Source of the DNA: Apteryx mantelli | Taxonomy: Eukaryota; Chordata; Aves; Apterygiformes; Apterygidae | Assembly (NCBI RefSeq): GCF_036417845.1 | Contig: NC_089990.1 | Location: forward strand, 2,864,001-2,928,000 | Length of the DNA: 64,000 bases | Direction: 5' to 3' | Part shown: positions 13,301-22,400 of the stretch, piece after piece | Layout: every line of letters begins with the position of its first letter | Position numbering within the stretch: the first letter of the stretch is position 1 | Notes under the pieces: model-generated | Database searches by the model: none | Told to the model about the DNA's origin: nothing | The model's input: only the letters and a program-made list of their open reading frames with translations | Program-made: the position numbers and the translations under genes

Positions 13301-16300
13301 GGCAGGATAGGCACCAACCTACTGTCAGCACCTGTTTTCTGCCAGGAAAAATCACTCCTAGTCTCTAATCGAAACTGGATGGCTGTCATGGTTTAGATGC
13401 CCAGCTTTTGAGTTTAGAACGGCACAAGATGCATCTTACACTGCGTTAGGAAAACCCCTGCCAAAGAGAATTTGCAGTCCAAGTAGCTAAGGCAGAGAAA
13501 AGAAGTAAGAAAGTAGCAGTCTTTATCCCTCTTGAGTCAAAGGCACAGATTAAATGATTTACACAAGACAGAAAAATCCTGGCAAAACTAAGAGGTGAAT
13601 CCCACTCTGAATTGTAGCCCAGAGGATTAACTCCAAGACTCTCTATTTCCAGCAGAAAGTTCACCTTCCTCAGCCTGAGGGCAAAATTCCTGCGGAAGGC
13701 TACTTGCTTCCTGTAGCTGTGTGTCATGTTGGCTCTAAACACTGTGTTTATTTTCGGTCTCCCTTATTTTAGGAAAGGATCCAACTCAAAGTATCCTGGC
13801 ATTGTGGTTTCTGAGACCTAGGATGTCTTCTATTTACTACTGAGCACCCAGAAAATCTTTGCACCTGTAGCCAGGCAACTTAGTAGTCCTTTCTTCTGCC
13901 AAAACACAAGTACGCTCCCCCAGAAGGAGCTTATTTGGAGTTGCCTGTAAGCCATGTGCGTAAATGACATACTGCCTTTAGTAATTATGTCGGAGTCCTT
14001 TCATGGAGCATGCTCTGAGAATCATTAAATGCCCCTGGGAATGGCTTTCTAGGGAGCCAGGCTACTGCTGCTCAAGCCTGCAAGCCATTGTTATTAAAAT
14101 AGTCAATAAACCTGCGCACAATGGACTGAGGGCATCGGGTCCCTCGTTAAGGGAGGGAAAAAACGAAACAAAACAAAACAGAAAACCAGGTTGGGAGGTG
14201 TCCAGAGTTATTTGGCAGCCTGGGTTTCTGGACCTAGATGCCAAATCACAGCTGCATAAGAGACTTATTCCCAGTTTACAGAAATACCAAACAATTCAGG
14301 CAGCATTGTGCTAACTGAATTTTTCTGAAGGATGGAGATTAGCACTCAAGTGAAAGGACAGAGCGCTCGTTAGTGCAAGCTCGCTACCTTCCTGCTTGGC
14401 CGGCAGCCAAGGTGATGAACAGCCAAGGTGAGAAATGTCCCTGTCCTAGATGTGGGTTTTGTTTCCCTTTGCTCATCTGCTGTGTCCTCCTCACACCAGA
14501 TCTGCTGCTTTCGGATTAGATCTGCTGAATTACTCCTGGAGAGTTCAGACCTCTTTCAGCAACTCAAAACAAATCGGCGCCTGTAAATATTTCCCCTCAG
14601 AAATCCCTGCCATGTATTTAGTCTATTTTTAGAAGTAATTCTTTTTGTTTTTCTTGGCAAAAGTATAAGAAATGGCAACCAAGTCCTTGGGGATTGTAAA
14701 TGGCTTGGTTATGAACCGTGAGTGTCATTAACAGACTTGCTAGCAATCTTCATAAATGCATTAAAGCACTTTTCTTTCTTAATCACAGAAGGCTGACTCC
14801 TACTCAGCACAGGGTGACTCTAGCCCAAAGCCAAAACTGTGCCGCTCCTTGACCGGTAAGTGGAAAATCCGGTGGGTGCTGGTAGGGATTTCCTACCATC
14901 CCATCTTCTCCCCTTGCCCCATTGCTAGGGTATATTCAAGCAAATGACAACGATAATTTGTGTTAAGTCCGTGGCACATCCGTGGTATTGCTGGGATTTG
15001 TGAGATAGCCAAGGCAAAATCTTCAGCCCTCACTACCTTTTCCAGACAGCGGTGCGTGAACACCTGCCCGGTGGGTACCGGGCACCCAGCTGCAGAGAGA
15101 GGCCATTGCACAGCCAGGCAGGGGGAGAGCAGGAACCTGCCTGCTGCAACGTGAACCTGGGACTCCCCATGTGCACAAACGTGTTAGAGCCTGGAAAACA
15201 AAGTGCATATCCTTAGCTGAGCACCACCAGCTGACAGGCAGGGCTGGGAGGATTCCCTAATTTCAGACCTGCGGGTGGATATTTTACACCTGACCTGGTC
15301 GCCTGGATTCCCGCGTAGTCCAGCAGAGACGGGCGCTTGCTGGCTGCAGCCCCTCTTCCCCTGTAGCCGATGGGTAAAGCAGAGCAGATCTGCCGTGTGC
15401 TAGGATGCCCATTTCTCTCTGCCAGCGACCAAGGTCATGACTGTTTCAAAACATGAAGTTCATGCCTAAACACTTTCCAGAAATTAAGGTCTGTTTGTTT
15501 TGGGTTTTTTTTTTTTTTGCTAAGTATTATTAAAATGCATTTCAAGCCCACCATTAACAGCACTGTTCCAAATATCAGCTCTAGAAGGAGCAGTGGCTCA
15601 AGACTTCATGTCTTTTCATAAGCACAACCTCAGTTTTTAGATAACTGAAAGCTTAGTTTTTGCACTTCAAAATGGTTTAATACTGCTGAAGTCTCACACA
15701 AAGTGTAACTGGTTAAAACTGTAAAATATATCTTTCAAAATGCAGAGAGCAATATCATTGTAACCTTCGAACCACAATGAAATGCTTAATTTCCAGGCTT
15801 ACCAGAGACGTAGCATATGAGATACTGAACATTATGAATTTTTACAATACTTAGCGCAACACTGTTTAGCACAATCACTTCTGTAAAGGTGATGCACTGA
15901 AAATTTTCAGTTTTTATTGATCCTTAAAGTAACGTTTCCTCTAGAGATGGGCTAAGTTGGATTAAGGGGATGGGTCTAATGTTAATATACAGAACATTTC
16001 TTTATTACATGTGTACTGGAAAAATATTTAAGAAGCAGGAAAGTATTATTACTTTCTTTTACTCTTTTTGTTTTTTTCTAATTCTAGTATTTTTTTTTCC
16101 TTTGTAATTTTCTTTAAACAGTTAACTAAAAACTTAATAAAGAGCTGTAGAATGGTTATCACTTCATCTGCACAAAGATTTTACTCCAGCTTGGCAAGAA
16201 GAAATACAATTGTGTGACATTTGTGAGTCCATAACATGTTAAACCCACAGTATATCTGTTGTGGATGTAGATATTTTAATCTAGAGTTTACATTAACTGT

Positions 16301-16999
16301 TTAAACTATATTGTTCCTGAAGAAAAACATGAATGTGGTCAGAGCAAACTGATAAAAAGCTGTGTTTTGGGATGGTTTTTTTACATTCTCTCTAGTCGAG
16401 ATGGTGCCCTCGTGCATACATTGGCAATAGGGCTGGAGGAGGTTATAGCCCTCCTGTCCTGATTGCGTATACATCCAAACAGTCACTTAATAAAGCAACA
16501 CAAAATTATATGTGCTCTGGCAGGACATCTGCATAGTACAGCTGTTTCTTTAAAAGCTATTTTAAGATAGTCACTTATATGAACTGTGTGTTCTGCGCTG
16601 GTGGGAACTGACAAAAAAAAGATTATATTGATCCAGCTATACAACATATTTCAAAATACAAAACAGGGTTAAAATTGTCTATTTTCTCTTCCAACCGAAC
16701 ACTGATCTTTGTGTTCTGTTTTATAACTGAAATGTGATCTTTGTAGTGCGATAGCTCATCCCCAGTGAACGAATAGTCATCTCAATAGCTCTCAATATTT
16801 CTTCATTACTGTTGACCCACAAAGGAGAACATTTCTCATACAAGTCTGTTTTTCTCTTCTCACAGTGGAGAATGCGGAAAAGGCACAGGAACTGAAACAC
16901 AACCGATCAAAGTCTGTGTGTGTCATCTCACCTCTGCAGCCCAGTGGTACTGCTTGGGTTAATAAGAAAGAAACAGAGGAGCTAACTCCAGATATCTAA
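1251..16999 (+). CDS. SLC9A2: Na+/H+ exchanger, NHE2/NHE4 type (C-terminal seven exons, 5' partial)
   Basis: Solute carrier family 9 proteins swap intracellular H+ for extracellular Na+ across the plasma membrane; NHE2 and NHE4 are epithelial forms. Coding exons read here are 1251-1340, 5191-5261, 6591-6755, 8014-8128, 9959-10093, 14789-14855 and 16866-16999. They total 777 nt, every junction keeps frame, and they give 258 residues plus TAA. The translation shows the hallmark start of the cytoplasmic tail (GMTIHPLVDLLDVKKK), then FLDHLLAGIEDISGHWG, then QPKSSIVLLYEKLERKHAIE and AYNRHTL...EQAKEIL, the order typical of NHE1/2/4. The transmembrane antiporter domain is missing only because it lies upstream. 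The last 65 residues (from KADSYSAQGD on) are not recognisable and lack the proline-rich end I recall for mammalian NHE2. Family membership is firm. The choice of SLC9A2 over SLC9A4 rests mainly on the neighbouring TMEM182-like gene and is about 60% sure. Confidence 0.88.
1341..5190 (+). other. Exchanger intron A-B
   Basis: A 3.85-kb intron, AT-rich. It holds an old interspersed-repeat fragment at about 1536-1610 and a 13-bp direct duplication (GTGTAAAATACTG at 3281-3293 and 3298-3310). An open stretch at 2022-2471 (149 codons) spans no recognisable domain and is taken as chance. Confidence 0.75.
1536..1610. repeat. Fragment of ancient amniote interspersed repeat (SINE-like)
   Basis: The wording 'TAGCACCTACTACCCCAGTC ... 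GTGCTGTACAAATAC' resembles a repeat widespread in reptile and bird genomes whose consensus I recall as GTAGCACCTAGAGGCCCC ... TGCTGTACAAACACA. A related fragment lies at about 48,200. Identification is from memory of the motif only. Confidence 0.4.
5191..5261 (+). CDS. SLC9A2: Exchanger coding exon B
   Basis: Seventy-one bases after acceptor TTCTGTTTAG and before donor GTAAGG. It reads FLDHLLAGIEDISGHWGQYY then WKD, ending two bases into a lysine codon completed by the next exon. The motif H-L-x-G-I-E-D is strongly conserved in NHE1, NHE2 and NHE4. The length and phase (23 codons plus 2) fit the family's exon structure. Confidence 0.92.
5262..6590 (+). other. Exchanger intron B-C
   Basis: A 1.33-kb intron. 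The portion 5,560-5,720 is more GC-rich and gives overlapping open stretches on both strands (5429-5818 minus, 5646-5912 plus), but no domain or splice pattern was seen. Nothing else recognised. Confidence 0.7.
6591..6755 (+). CDS. SLC9A2: Exchanger coding exon C
   Basis: The exon lies between acceptor TCTCTAACAG and donor GTAAGTG: one leading base, 54 codons, two trailing bases. It reads LEYFNSNYLQKILLREYDQP then KSSIVLLYEKLERKHAIELA. The pattern QPKSSIV-LY-KLE-KHAIE is the best single identifier of the NHE2/NHE4 branch as opposed to NHE1 (which has YHKMEMKQAIE). This lies in the amphipathic tail region that binds regulatory partners and lipids. Confidence 0.94.
6756..8013 (+). other. Exchanger intron C-D
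   Basis: A 1.26-kb intron with a donor-proximal AT-rich half. Open stretches at 7310-7705 (minus) and 7718-8170 (plus) have no recognisable content; the latter merely overlaps exon D out of frame. No repeat seen. Confidence 0.7.
8014..8128 (+). CDS. SLC9A2: Exchanger coding exon D
   Basis: The exon starts after the acceptor TTTTCTTTGCAG and gives 38 codons after one leading base, ending NIQEILARSLYRIRRT. This matches the family's IRxIL-x3-(L/M)YQ(I/V)RQRT segment. The donor is GTACAACTTT, weaker than the other donors in the gene, but it is the one that keeps frame with the next exon (T then VPAYNRHTL, compared with TLSYNR in relatives). Confidence 0.85.
8129..9958 (+). other. Exchanger intron D-E
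   Basis: A 1.83-kb intron. It is mixed-composition sequence in which I recognise no exon, repeat or regulatory block. Confidence 0.65.
9959..10093 (+). CDS. SLC9A2: Exchanger coding exon E
   Basis: Forty-five codons, phase 0 at both ends, with a good donor GTAAGTGAG. It reads VPAYNRHTLPGETEPTEQAK then EILILQHRSLWTEI. Relatives carry YNRxxL...SE(R/K)QAKEILIRRxxSLRE at this place, so the exon is recognisable but diverged: the IRR is replaced by ILQ. The acceptor (GTGTAATGCGAGCAG) has a poor pyrimidine tract, so the exact start could shift by a few codons. One or more phase-0 exons could be missing between here and 14789. Confidence 0.8.
10094..14788 (+). other. Exchanger intron E-F
   Basis: The longest exchanger intron, 4.7 kb. 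It contains a poly-A run near 10,252-10,266, a poly-T run near 13,018-13,029 and otherwise AT-rich unique-looking sequence. Related exchangers code extra tail sequence between the segments encoded by exons E and F, so a diverged phase-0 exon could be hidden here. I did not find one with both splice signals. Confidence 0.6.
14789..14855 (+). CDS. SLC9A2: Exchanger coding exon F
   Basis: Sixty-seven bases after a strong acceptor (TTTTCTTTCTTAATCACAG) and before donor GTAAGTGG. It reads KADSYSAQGDSSPKPKLC then RSLT, plus one base. It is serine-rich and basic, like the loosely conserved distal tail of NHE2/NHE4 that carries phosphorylation sites, but I see no direct match. It is assigned because both splice signals are good and the frame runs from exon E into the last exon. 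Confidence 0.7.
14856..16865 (+). other. Exchanger intron F-last
   Basis: A 2-kb intron. The first 550 bases are more GC-rich (overlapping short open stretches near 14,893-15,208, all unrecognised). Then comes a poly-T run at about 15,507-15,519 and a long AT-rich remainder. No exon or repeat was recognised. Confidence 0.65.
16866..16999 (+). CDS. SLC9A2: Exchanger last coding exon, with stop
   Basis: The exon follows acceptor TTTCTCTTCTCACAG. It reads ENAEKAQELKHNRSKSVCVI then SPLQPSGTAWVNKKETEELT and PDI, with TAA at 16997-16999. The R-S-K-S stretch could be a basophilic kinase site (inference). The end is acidic and hydrophilic, as expected for a free cytoplasmic C-terminus. It does not match the proline-rich C-terminus I recall for mammalian NHE2, so the terminus is either lineage-specific or an alternative isoform. 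Confidence 0.75.
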
Positions 17000-17289
17000 A
17001 AGCACAAGTGATGCTGTGGGCTTCCCATGATGGATCTGACTCCGTTTCATGGATGTATAAAATACAATCTGCTTTTTTTTCTTTTTTCTTTTCTTTTTTT
17101 TGATAACAGAGGCCAACAACATGCTATTGTAAATAAGAGGTATATGGAAAAGGACAGCACAAACAGAGCAAGATATCCTGACCAATCTGCATCAAAACAT
17201 GTGCTTTCATTGCACAGCGCTGTATTTTTAAAGAGATGTAAGGAAAATGGAAAAGATGCACAGAAGACCGCTAGCAATGAAAGATAATA

Positions 17290-17550
17290 CCTAAGAGAGG
17301 AGCTAAGAAAAATTAGCCTGTTCAGTCTAGGAAAACTGCTGAAACTGCCTGCAAGTGCAAGAAAGACTGTTTTAATAAGATGAGGTATCAGGTCTTCTCA
17401 TTAGTCAATGGGGATAGAATAAGCAGCAGGGAAGATTTAGATTGTATGTGAGGGAAAACTTTATAATCATAAGGAGAGTTTTATGAAGCAATGGAACGTG
17501 TTGCCAGGAAAGACGGTAGAAACAGCGGAAGTCCACTTTTACTCCTTGGG
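17290..17550 (+). mobile_element. Decayed CR1 LINE 3' fragment
   Basis: The order of phrases 'AGAGAGGAGCTAAG', 'CTGTTCAGTCTAGGA', 'GATTTAGATTG', and 'GAAGCAATGGAACGTGTTGCC' follows the 3' part of avian CR1 elements (consensus phrases such as GGAACAGGTTGCCCAGGGAGG). It is heavily mutated, so an old insertion, plus orientation. It lies in the probable 3' UTR or flank of the exchanger gene. Confidence 0.7.
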
Positions 17551-19090
17551 AATAGGTGAGTCCTGAATAAGGAAGACTGATCATGTGAATTCCAAAATTT
17601 AATCATATTGTTAAAATCAGGCGTTGTGCCTTACCAGAGAGCAAGTCTCACACCTACATGCAGCTCTTTTAATGAAAACTTAATACAGTTCAGTTAAAAG
17701 AGGAAAATACTTTCTTACTGATTTTTTAAATTTAAGGGATGCTTCCCTTCCAAAACAGAATGTCCTGTGGAGAAACCAGCAAATTTTCCCCTTTGATGCA
17801 TGTAAAATGCAAACTGTCACAAAACATGATGCAAGAAGGAGAGAGGAAAAGGGGGATAGTTACTGAACTGAGTCATTCCTCTTGCACAAAACTGCTGCAC
17901 ATCTGTTGGGGATGGGCTGAAACATCTGCTCAAGACCATGCAGGAACCAACACAATTTTTTGTGCCTATGCCACAAACAACCCCAACATGTTCTGAGGTT
18001 CTCTCTCCTGAGCTGTCTTCCTCCTCTCCCTTTCTAGTAGTGCTTGTTATGCGCTGGGTTTCCTTGGCAGTGATTTGTAGTGCCTGGGAAGCTCCAAATC
18101 CAATACTGGTACCAGAAGATCATCTGAGAGTGCCAGCCCTTAGAAGGACAGGCAAGATTTGTGCTGGGGTTGTTTGCAGCAAGTCTGCAGAGACTCTCTG
18201 AAAAGATCTCTGCTCCCATTACTGAGAACTACAGGGATAGAGGAAGTCTGAATAAGTCTCCTTAGGAGACCTGGCAGAGAGAAGGCCTCAAAATCTCTCT
18301 GCTGTAGAGCGCTCTGGTCAGGAAAGGCACGATCCTTTGCAGAGCAGATGCAGACTGAGAGGAGCACTCTAAGGAGAGTGCCTGAGAAAGAAAGACTTCT
18401 CCACATTTGGGAAATTTTCCTTGAAACTCCAAGTAAGTAGTCAAGCCTTTAAATCATTATCCCTAGCTGAACCCAATAGGCTAAGGTTTAGCATTGTGAA
18501 CATTAACACTTTTCCCTCTCTTCCCCTTCCTCTGCGTTAGATAATGCAAGAGCATTTAATCTGAACAAGTAGGGATCTGCATACTCCCCTCCATGATATT
18601 CTTGGACTTTCAGAATCAGTCCTCTGTGTGTTGAAATACTCCCTTAGGAGACCACTGCCCATTACACTGCAGCTTTCATTTTAAATTAAAGACATAAAAT
18701 TGAATATGTTTGTTTTAAAAAGATCTGAAGGTCTCATTTTCATTTGAACAAACTCCTTTATGATGTCCTGACATAAGCTGATATATTTCTTCTTTACTTT
18801 AAAGCCAGTCTTCCCTGCCCCAGTGATATAAAATTGTCTCATTGCAAATGAAAATCAGGCCTCTTAGCCTTACATAGGTATTTTGTGTGTATATAAACAT
18901 ACATGTATATATTTGCTGATTTTAGTGTAATTCTATTGTTGTCTTCAAATACTTTACTAGAATGTTGGTTTGTTTCTTAGTTTAATCCATATTTGCATTG
19001 GTGTCACGTGGATTTGTATATGCTTTGTTTAGAAAGCCGTTCATCTTTCAATATGTTGCGATGTAGAACATGTCCTATGTTTCAATCTCA

Positions 19091-19096
19091 ATTAAA
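19091..19096 (+). terminator. Candidate poly-A signal (ATTAAA)
   Basis: ATTAAA is followed within 10 bases by a GT-containing tract (TATATTGTGCAATG). It is a common variant signal and the first plausible one seen downstream of the exchanger stop. Sequence alone cannot prove use. Confidence 0.3.
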
Positions 19097-20754
19097 TATA
19101 TTGTGCAATGAGATCATCTAAGAGTTATTACCTCCTTGCATCCCCAACGTGCTCAGGATGAAATCAGTGGTGGTGTTTCTCTGAGACAGACACTCCATTT
19201 GTCTGTCATCGGCCCGGACAAACCACAACCCAGCAGGCCTGGGAGACCCGTTTTGGAGAGCAAAGCATTCAGCAATTCCCTGGGCAGCCCTTGTTCAGTG
19301 ATCACGAGCAAGTCCAGCAACTGTGATGGTAAAAGTGATCTGTTTATTGGCATAAGCAATCGCGGACAAGTGAGAGGAAAATAATGCTAAATCTAATATG
19401 AGTTTCCCATCTTGTAAAATGAATTCTCTGCAATATTGTTAGGGGTGGCCAAGGATCTTATCAAATGGTGACTGTTTTGTCATGTCTAGATTTCTTTTTA
19501 ATACTGTAGTAGGCAACAGAAGTGGAAAAAGCAGTACACTCTTCCAGATAATGGCATCTTTACAGAACTGGAATTTTCTCTCAAGAGGAAATATTTTGTT
19601 TTCATCTTGTTTCTGCAAAGATGCAAATATCTTGTTTCTTGTTGAGCTAAAAAGCCTCTTTTTCTGTTAGTTTATCAAAAATAATTTTTCCTGGCACATG
19701 TGGCCACTGGTGAGGGCAGCGTAGGCTGCCATGACCGCGTGGTGCCTATAGGGGGGACGTCTGAGGACAGTCTGTCTTGTACGCAGCAACGTCGTCAGTG
19801 CTCGCAGGGAGATGTTCTCCAGGGGCTGGCTTGTAATACCGTGGAGAGCTACAGACCTAAGCTAACCAAGCCCAAGAGGGAAAATTTGACTTAAAAAGAA
19901 GTGCTATGAACCAATTCAACATGACAAAACCTTTTAGTCTCAGGAATAGTAAAATCTCATATTTCACCATTTTCAAACTATAATCTTTCAGAATAAGTGG
20001 TCTCTGAACAGTTTTGAAATTGTAAGTTTTCCCTGCATTTTAGTATAGTAGGGAACATTTCAATGCCAGAATTTCCCAGGTTATAGAAATTCTAGAAGTT
20101 GTTCAGCTCCAAGTTTGTTAGTGCTTGCATGTGTGCCAGGGCCAAGTTACCAGGGCATTCAGGAGGTCCGGATGCAGTGGCTGCTCTGCGGCCCTGTGCC
20201 AGAGCAGAGGCTGCTGCCTAGTTTCCTACCACATGGGTGGCTTCAGCCAGCCCCACACGCACGTGCACATGCATGGGTCTGATCCTGCAAAGACACCAAC
20301 CCACCCCATTAATCCCTTTCATACCTGCTTTGCAGTATTGGGACCATAAATATATCTCTGCTGTATTAACAATTTGCTTGATCTGCAGAGAAGACAAAAT
20401 TCTGTGCAGTACATACTTTTCCAGTGAGTCACTCTGCCCCGAATTTAACCTTCCAGATAGTATGGATTTTTTTAAAAAAAGTTTCTTTGCAAAATATAAT
20501 AGCACATCTAAAGCCTTCATGAAATATTTTCCAGTTGCTCAGTGGCCAAGCCCTATGACTAGTATAAATTTCAGCCTAGAATACATTTGATAATCTTTGC
20601 CAGTATCCAGTGTTGGTGGTCTTAAAATTCTACAACTGGGTGGAAAACTGTTAAAAGCTCAGGCTTCAGTGCATGCCTAATTAATTCTTTGCAGGGTTTT
20701 AGTCCTTTAAAACATGAATTCACTGTATCATTGAATATTGCATGGTTCTGTGGA

Positions 20755-20760
20755 AATAAA
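20755..20760 (+). terminator. Candidate poly-A signal (AATAAA)
   Basis: Canonical AATAAA followed by TTGCATTGGTGTGATTCC, a GT-rich downstream element at proper distance. It could end a long exchanger 3' UTR or an unknown transcript; no cDNA evidence is available here. Confidence 0.3.
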
Positions 20761-21047
20761 TTGCATTGGTGTGATTCCTTTGGTAGTTCAGAGAGTTATT
20801 GCTCTTTACTTACACTGGAAGTCTTCTGAAAGTTAAGGTTAGAAGAGGCAAAAGTGGTCCATGCTATCGAGTAGCTCAATTACTGAGTGACTAAGTGAGA
20901 TCTCAAAATTACATCAGAAAGGTTTGGGCGCATAGAAAAAATATTTAAAAATGAGGCTGTAAATCTTTCTTGCACTCTCAACTTCATGAAGAATTTGTGT
21001 GAAGTGTGTGGACTTTTTTTTTTTTAGTTTTGACCAGAAAATCATGC

Positions 21048-21124
21048 TTGTATTTATTTTTGTTTATTTTCATGACTATTTAAGGTATATTTATTTTTAT
21101 TTTATTTCATGACTATTTAAGGTG
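21048..21124. repeat. 37-bp tandem duplication
   Basis: CATGACTATTTAAGGT occurs at 21,071-21,086 and 21,108-21,123, each preceded by a similar T-rich tract, giving two copies of a unit of about 37 bp. It is a small local duplication of no known function. Confidence 0.8.
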
Positions 21125-22314
21125 ATTATAATGGCTGAATCCTGGAAAGTACTAGCAACCGTTAAGAAGCAGGTGAGGCAAAATGAGCACTTTTCTCTCC
21201 TGATATCAGTACTGGGGTTACTTATCAAGCTCTTTCAGCCTCCAGGCTTGTATGCCTCTTCAAAAAGAACTGTAGAAGGGAGCATTGAAAAGGAAGCAGG
21301 CTGATGGAGATGAACCAGTGGTTATAATTTTAACACAGAATTAAAGGGGCAAATGTCAACATGAGTATGTACTCCTCTCTCTTCCCTCTCGTTTAATACT
21401 GGGGGGTTGCTCTCTATAATACTGATTTTGCTAAACCTCTGGGGAGGTTGGCGGTGTTTCAGAGCTCGCGCACAGACCCAGTGCATTGCTCAGCGTGAAC
21501 CGGATCGCTTCGCTCTCCAGGTTGGTTTCCTCTCGTTCTGAGGTTTGTGGAGACAGCAGTCAAACAGGAGACGCACAGGAGATGTTCGCCCCTGTCCCTT
21601 AGGAAGCACTGAGTGGAACGTCGTTGAGAGCATGGCAGAGCAGCGAGGTGAGTCTCCATGTGGAAAGGTAGGCAGATCTCCAAAGGGAGATGCTCCACAG
21701 CGGCGTGAATGCTGCCCGCAGTAACTAAACTGGATGCAGCATATGAGAGAAGGGTGAATTCATGGAGGATTTGGGGGTGAAAAGAAGGCCTGAAATTGTT
21801 TCTGTTTATAAAATTGAAAGAAATCCTGCGCTTTCAGTATGAGAGAATGAAAATATGTTGATCTATCTAGATAAGACATTATGTTATTGTGAGCACAGGT
21901 GAAAACACAGAAGAATGTGAGCTTTCACTACAACTCAGATGATGCTGATGGAGTCCTTGATCAGCCAAAGGTAAGACACTGATTCTGGGAAATCTGAGCT
22001 GACTAGCCCCAGCTCCTTGCTAGAGTATGTATGTTGTGAAGATTCACAATTTCAGTTTAACAGCTTAATGAAAAAATTCGTTAAGGTCCATTAGGAAATA
22101 AAAGTCTCTAAAATGCCCAGGATGCAGCTTCTCTTTTCTTATGTACAAGCTGTCAGTTCTGTCTTTGGTCACATCTTCACTAGATCTCACTAACAAAAGC
22201 AGTTCCACTATTGCACCAGAAGAGGTAAGGGAGCAAAGAGTGTGTCATATTTTTGGTAATGTTTTGTATCTGATGATTGCATGCATTATGGTGATGTTTA
22301 ATTAATACATCTGC

Positions 22315-22400
22315 TTAGCTCTGGCATAGCACTTTTCTTCCAGAGATCACAAAGCAACCTACAAAGGACAATCAACACCATTACCATTTTTTTAGAGGCT
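22315..22400. repeat. Fragment of ancient interspersed repeat
   Basis: 'ATAGCACTTTTCTTCCAGAG' followed by 'ATCACAAAGCAACCTACAAA' resembles an old amniote repeat I remember as TAGCACTTTTCATC...AGATCTCAAAGCGCTTTACAAAGG. The assignment is from memory of the motif, so low certainty. Confidence 0.35.

Larger units (their letters stand above)
17000..19110 (+). other. Probable 3' UTR and flank of the exchanger gene
   Basis: The sequence follows the stop codon and is AT-rich. It includes a pyrimidine-rich run at about 17,070-17,101, an old CR1 copy and long stretches with nothing recognised. No AATAAA was found close to the stop. The variant ATTAAA at 19,091-19,096 is the first plausible poly-A signal I would suggest, which would give a 2.1-kb UTR; a canonical AATAAA stands at 20,755-20,760. 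Confidence 0.45.
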
